Shown here: positions 61,891 to 64,000 of the stretch, piece by piece
Numbering within the stretch: position 1 is the first letter of the stretch
How the letters are laid out: every line of letters starts with the position of its first letter
Origin: JAGXQV01 sp964505475
GTDB taxonomy: Bacteria > Pseudomonadota > Gammaproteobacteria > Burkholderiales > Sulfuricellaceae
Length of the DNA stretch: 64,000 nt
Direction: 5' to 3'
Assembly (NCBI GenBank): GCA_964505475.1
Contig: CAZDIJ010000002.1
Location: 41,743-105,742 of the forward strand
Notes under the pieces: generated by a model
Seen by the model: the letters and a program-made list of their open reading frames with translations, nothing else
Told to the model about the DNA's origin: nothing
Database searches by the model: none
Made by a program: the position numbers and the translations under genes

Positions 61891-63122
61891 TCCAGCACCT
61901 CGACCCGCGGGATCGGCAACACGAATTTGCCGCCCCATTGCCGGATGTCAGCCATCTGCTCCATCACTTCTTCCTTGAGGTTCCAGGGCAGGATCAGCAG
62001 GTAATCGGGACGGGTTTCCCGGATTTTGTCAGGATGATGAACCGGAATGTGGGTGCCGGGCAGGAATAGTCCCTGTTTGTGGGGACTGCGGTCCACGGTG
62101 TAGTCGATGAAGTCGCCACGGATGCCGCAGTAATTGAGCAAGGTATTGCCCTTGGCCGGCGCGCCGTAGCCCACGACGGATTTGCCGGCGCGTTTCGCGG
62201 CGATCAGGAAATCCAGCAGGCTGCGCTTGGTTTCTTTCACGGCTTCGGCAAAATCGGCGTAAGCCGCCAGGCCATCCAGCCCGGCTTGGCGCTCACGTTC
62301 CCGCAAACCGTGCACGGCGGGAGATACGGGCTTGGCGCCATCCTCCGCGTGGCGGGCATAAATGCGCAACGAGCCACCATGGGTTGCCAGTTCATCCACA
62401 TCAAACAGCACGAGTCCGTGGGCGGCGAATATCCTTTCGACCGAAAGCAACGAGAAATACGAAAAATGCTCATGGTAGATCGTGTCGAACTGGTTGCCTT
62501 CCATCAGCCGCAACAGATGGGGAAACTCCATCGTCACCACTCCAGTCGGCTTGAGCAGGATTTTCAGCCCGGCGACGAAATCGTTGATGTCCGGCACATG
62601 GGCCAGGACATTGTTGCCCACCAGCAGGTCGGCATGCAGGTTTTCGCCGGCAAGCGCGGCGGCGGATTCCCTGCCGAAAAACATCACCCGCGTCGGAATG
62701 CCGGCCTGCTGCGCCACCGCCGCGACGTTGGCCGCCGGTTCCACACCCAGCACGGGAATCTCCCGCTCCTTGAAATGCCGCAGCAGGTAGCCATCGTTGC
62801 TGGCGATTTCCACCACATGGCTGGTGCCGCCCAGTTCCAGGCGTTCTATCATGGCGAGCGCGTAACGCCGCATGTGCTCCACCCAACTATCCGAATAGGA
62901 GGAAAAATAGGCGTAATCACTGAAAATCCGCTGCGGGCTTTCGAACTCTTCCAACTGCACCAAAAAGCAGGACTCGCAGACGAATACGTGGAGGGGATAG
63001 AACGGCTCCATGCGATGCAGTTTCTTGGCGTTCAGATAAGCGTTGGAAAAGGGCGACATGCCCAGGTCGACGAAAGTGTGTTTAAGCGGGGTGGCGCAAA
63101 AACGGCAGTTGCCTTCGTTCAT
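61887..63122 (-). CDS. Sugar C-methyltransferase (NovU/TylC3-like, three-domain)
   Basis: A 411-aa SAM-dependent C-methyltransferase of 4-keto-deoxysugars. The N-terminal zinc-binding domain has CRFC (residues 6-9) and CESC. The central SAM domain has VVEIASNDGYLLRHF and GVEPAANVAAVA. The C-terminal domain has VVGYGAPAKGNTLLNYCGI. The conserved IYHEHFSYFSL active-site block is present. It lies 21 bp after the cytidylyltransferase gene, as in CDP-sugar clusters making branched 3-C-methyl sugars. Confidence 0.9.
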   Translation of the reverse strand: MNEGNCRFCATPLKHTFVDLGMSPFSNAYLNAKKLHRMEPFYPLHVFVCESCFLVQLEEFESPQRIFSDYAYFSSYSDSWVEHMRRYALAMIERLELGGTSHVVEIASNDGYLLRHFKEREIPVLGVEPAANVAAVAQQAGIPTRVMFFGRESAAALAGENLHADLLVGNNVLAHVPDINDFVAGLKILLKPTGVVTMEFPHLLRLMEGNQFDTIYHEHFSYFSLLSVERIFAAHGLVLFDVDELATHGGSLRIYARHAEDGAKPVSPAVHGLRERERQAGLDGLAAYADFAEAVKETKRSLLDFLIAAKRAGKSVVGYGAPAKGNTLLNYCGIRGDFIDYTVDRSPHKQGLFLPGTHIPVHHPDKIRETRPDYLLILPWNLKEEVMEQMADIRQWGGKFVLPIPRVEVLE

Positions 63123-63143
63123 GGCTTGCTTCCTAAAATAGCA

Positions 63144-63911
63144 TTACCAGGTTTTCCATGGCGCCTTGCCTGATGCCCACAACTCTTCGAGTTGGTTTTT
63201 CTCGCGCAAGGTGTCCATCGGCTGCCAGAAGCCCTTGTGCAGATAGGCTTGCAGGTTCCCTTCCGCCGCCAGCCGGCGCATGGGGTCCATTTCCCAACTG
63301 GTCGCATCCTCGGCGATGTAATCGAGCACCTTGGGCGACAGCACGAAAAAACCGCCGTTGATCCAGCCGCCGTCGCCCTGCGGCTTTTCGAGAAAGCCGA
63401 GCACGGACTTGTTTTCCAATGCCAACGCGCCGTAGCGTCCCGGCGGCTGCACCGCGGTGACCGTCGCCAGCTTGCGGTGCTTGGCATGAAAGGCGATCAG
63501 TTTTCCGATATTGACGTTCCCCACCCCGTCGCCGTAGGTGAAACAAAAATCCTCGTTCCCCAGGTAGTGAGCCACCCGCTTGAGGCGGCCTCCGGTCATG
63601 GTTTTCTCGCCGGTATCGACCAATGTTACGCGCCATGGCTCGGCGTTGTTCTGGTGAATTTCCATATTATTGCCCGCCATGTCGAAAGTCACGTCCGACA
63701 TGTGCAGAAAATAGTTGGCAAAGTATTCCTTGATCAGATAGCCCTTGTAACCCAGGCATACAATGAACTCATTAACGCCAAACGAGGAATAGATTTTCAA
63801 GATATGCCATAAGATCGGTTTTCCCCCGATCTCGATCATCGGCTTCGGTTTGAGTTGTGTTTCCTCGGAAATCCGGGTGCCGAACCCTCCCGCCAGAATC
63901 ACCGCTTTCAT
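63144..63911 (-). CDS. rfbF: Glucose-1-phosphate cytidylyltransferase
   Basis: A 255-aa nucleotidyltransferase making CDP-glucose. The signature is MKAVILAGGFGTRISEETQLKPKPMIEIGGKPILWHI, with family-specific FTYGDGVGNVNIGKLIAFH, GRYGALALE, EKPQGDGGWINGGFFV and WEMDPMRRLAAEGNLQAYLHKGFWQPMDTLREK. The start has AAGGGG upstream. Its usual partner, CDP-glucose 4,6-dehydratase (rfbG), is not in the window. Confidence 0.95.
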   Translation of the reverse strand: MKAVILAGGFGTRISEETQLKPKPMIEIGGKPILWHILKIYSSFGVNEFIVCLGYKGYLIKEYFANYFLHMSDVTFDMAGNNMEIHQNNAEPWRVTLVDTGEKTMTGGRLKRVAHYLGNEDFCFTYGDGVGNVNIGKLIAFHAKHRKLATVTAVQPPGRYGALALENKSVLGFLEKPQGDGGWINGGFFVLSPKVLDYIAEDATSWEMDPMRRLAAEGNLQAYLHKGFWQPMDTLREKNQLEELWASGKAPWKTW

Positions 63912-63920
63912 CGCTTCCCC

Positions 63921-64000
63921 TTATTCCCCGTCCACCGCCACCAGCTGTTCCAGAATCAGGCGCACCTCTTCCATGGCCGGACACAATACCGTATCCACTC
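63921..64000 (-). CDS. 3' end of an unidentified upstream gene (partial at window edge)
   Basis: An open minus-strand frame enters from the window edge and ends in TAA 10 bp before the rfbF start. The last residues read VDTVLCPAMEEVRLILEQLVAVDGE. This is too short to assign. It is probably the preceding gene of the same operon. Confidence 0.5.
   Translation of the reverse strand, partial: VDTVLCPAMEEVRLILEQLVAVDGE

Overview
The window looks like a chromosomal segment of a motile, Gram-negative betaproteobacterium, probably of the Nitrosomonadales/Gallionellaceae type. This is inferred from gene order and protein character (pilW-rlmN-ndk, ftsB-eno-kdsA-pyrG, and the rpsB-to-rnhB envelope cluster), not from a database search. 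Genes are tightly packed. Stop and start codons often overlap as ATGA, GTGA or TAATG, which suggests translational coupling.

Region 1 (1-9,000) holds housekeeping genes on the minus strand: a type IV pilus lipoprotein-like TPR gene cut by the window edge, rlmN, ndk, ftsB, eno, kdsA and pyrG. A plus-strand feoAB ferrous iron operon follows, with a promoter and a possible Fur site, and then a convergent SpoU-type RNA methylase. Region 2 (9,000-14,600) has a pentapeptide-repeat membrane protein, an HDOD-GAF protein, a membrane-bound methyltransferase, motAB and a CopD-like membrane protein. Region 3 (14,500-28,770) is the conserved outer-membrane biogenesis and translation cluster, read on the minus strand in the order rpsB, tsf, pyrH, frr, uppS, cdsA, dxr, rseP, bamA, skp, lpxD, fabZ, lpxA, lpxB, rnhB. 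map and glnD diverge from it on the plus strand. A 273-bp MITE-like element built of nested hairpins follows glnD, and an 18-nt copy of its end lies between pyrH and frr.

Region 4 (32,400-39,600) is a late flagellar cluster: flagellin (with a near-consensus sigma-28 promoter), flaG, fliD, fliS, fliT, a small hypothetical gene, a DUF2802 protein, a FliK-like protein and an FlhB-C-terminal-like protein. Region 5 (39,600-64,000) is a large glycosylation island. Next to flagellin lie a 910-aa multi-domain glycosyltransferase and a methyltransferase fused to a GT9-like domain. A four-gene plus-strand operon (UDP-HexNAc 4,6-dehydratase, two tandem PLP aminotransferases, a GNAT acetyltransferase) should make an amino-deoxy nucleotide sugar. 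A long minus-strand operon encodes CDP-sugar enzymes (glucose-1-phosphate cytidylyltransferase, sugar C-methyltransferase, RmlC-like epimerase, hexapeptide acyltransferase, SDR), a CmcI-like protein, a giant protein of about 2,805 aa, and a separate 670-aa TPR-GT41 protein.

The most striking object is the giant gene (50,850-59,267). It has four successive TPR + GT41 (O-GlcNAc-transferase/SPINDLY-like) modules. About 1.89 kb is tandemly duplicated with one synonymous mismatch seen and a 10-base poly-G tract at the junction. The duplicated GT pair has Arg where the other modules keep the Lys aligned with the UDP-binding lysine of OGT. Long in-frame poly-G/C tracts (9-10 nt) also occur in the 910-aa glycosyltransferase. 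Together these suggest a repeat-driven, possibly phase-variable protein (flagellin?) glycosylation system related in concept to Caulobacter FlmG. The link to flagellin is inferred from gene proximity only.
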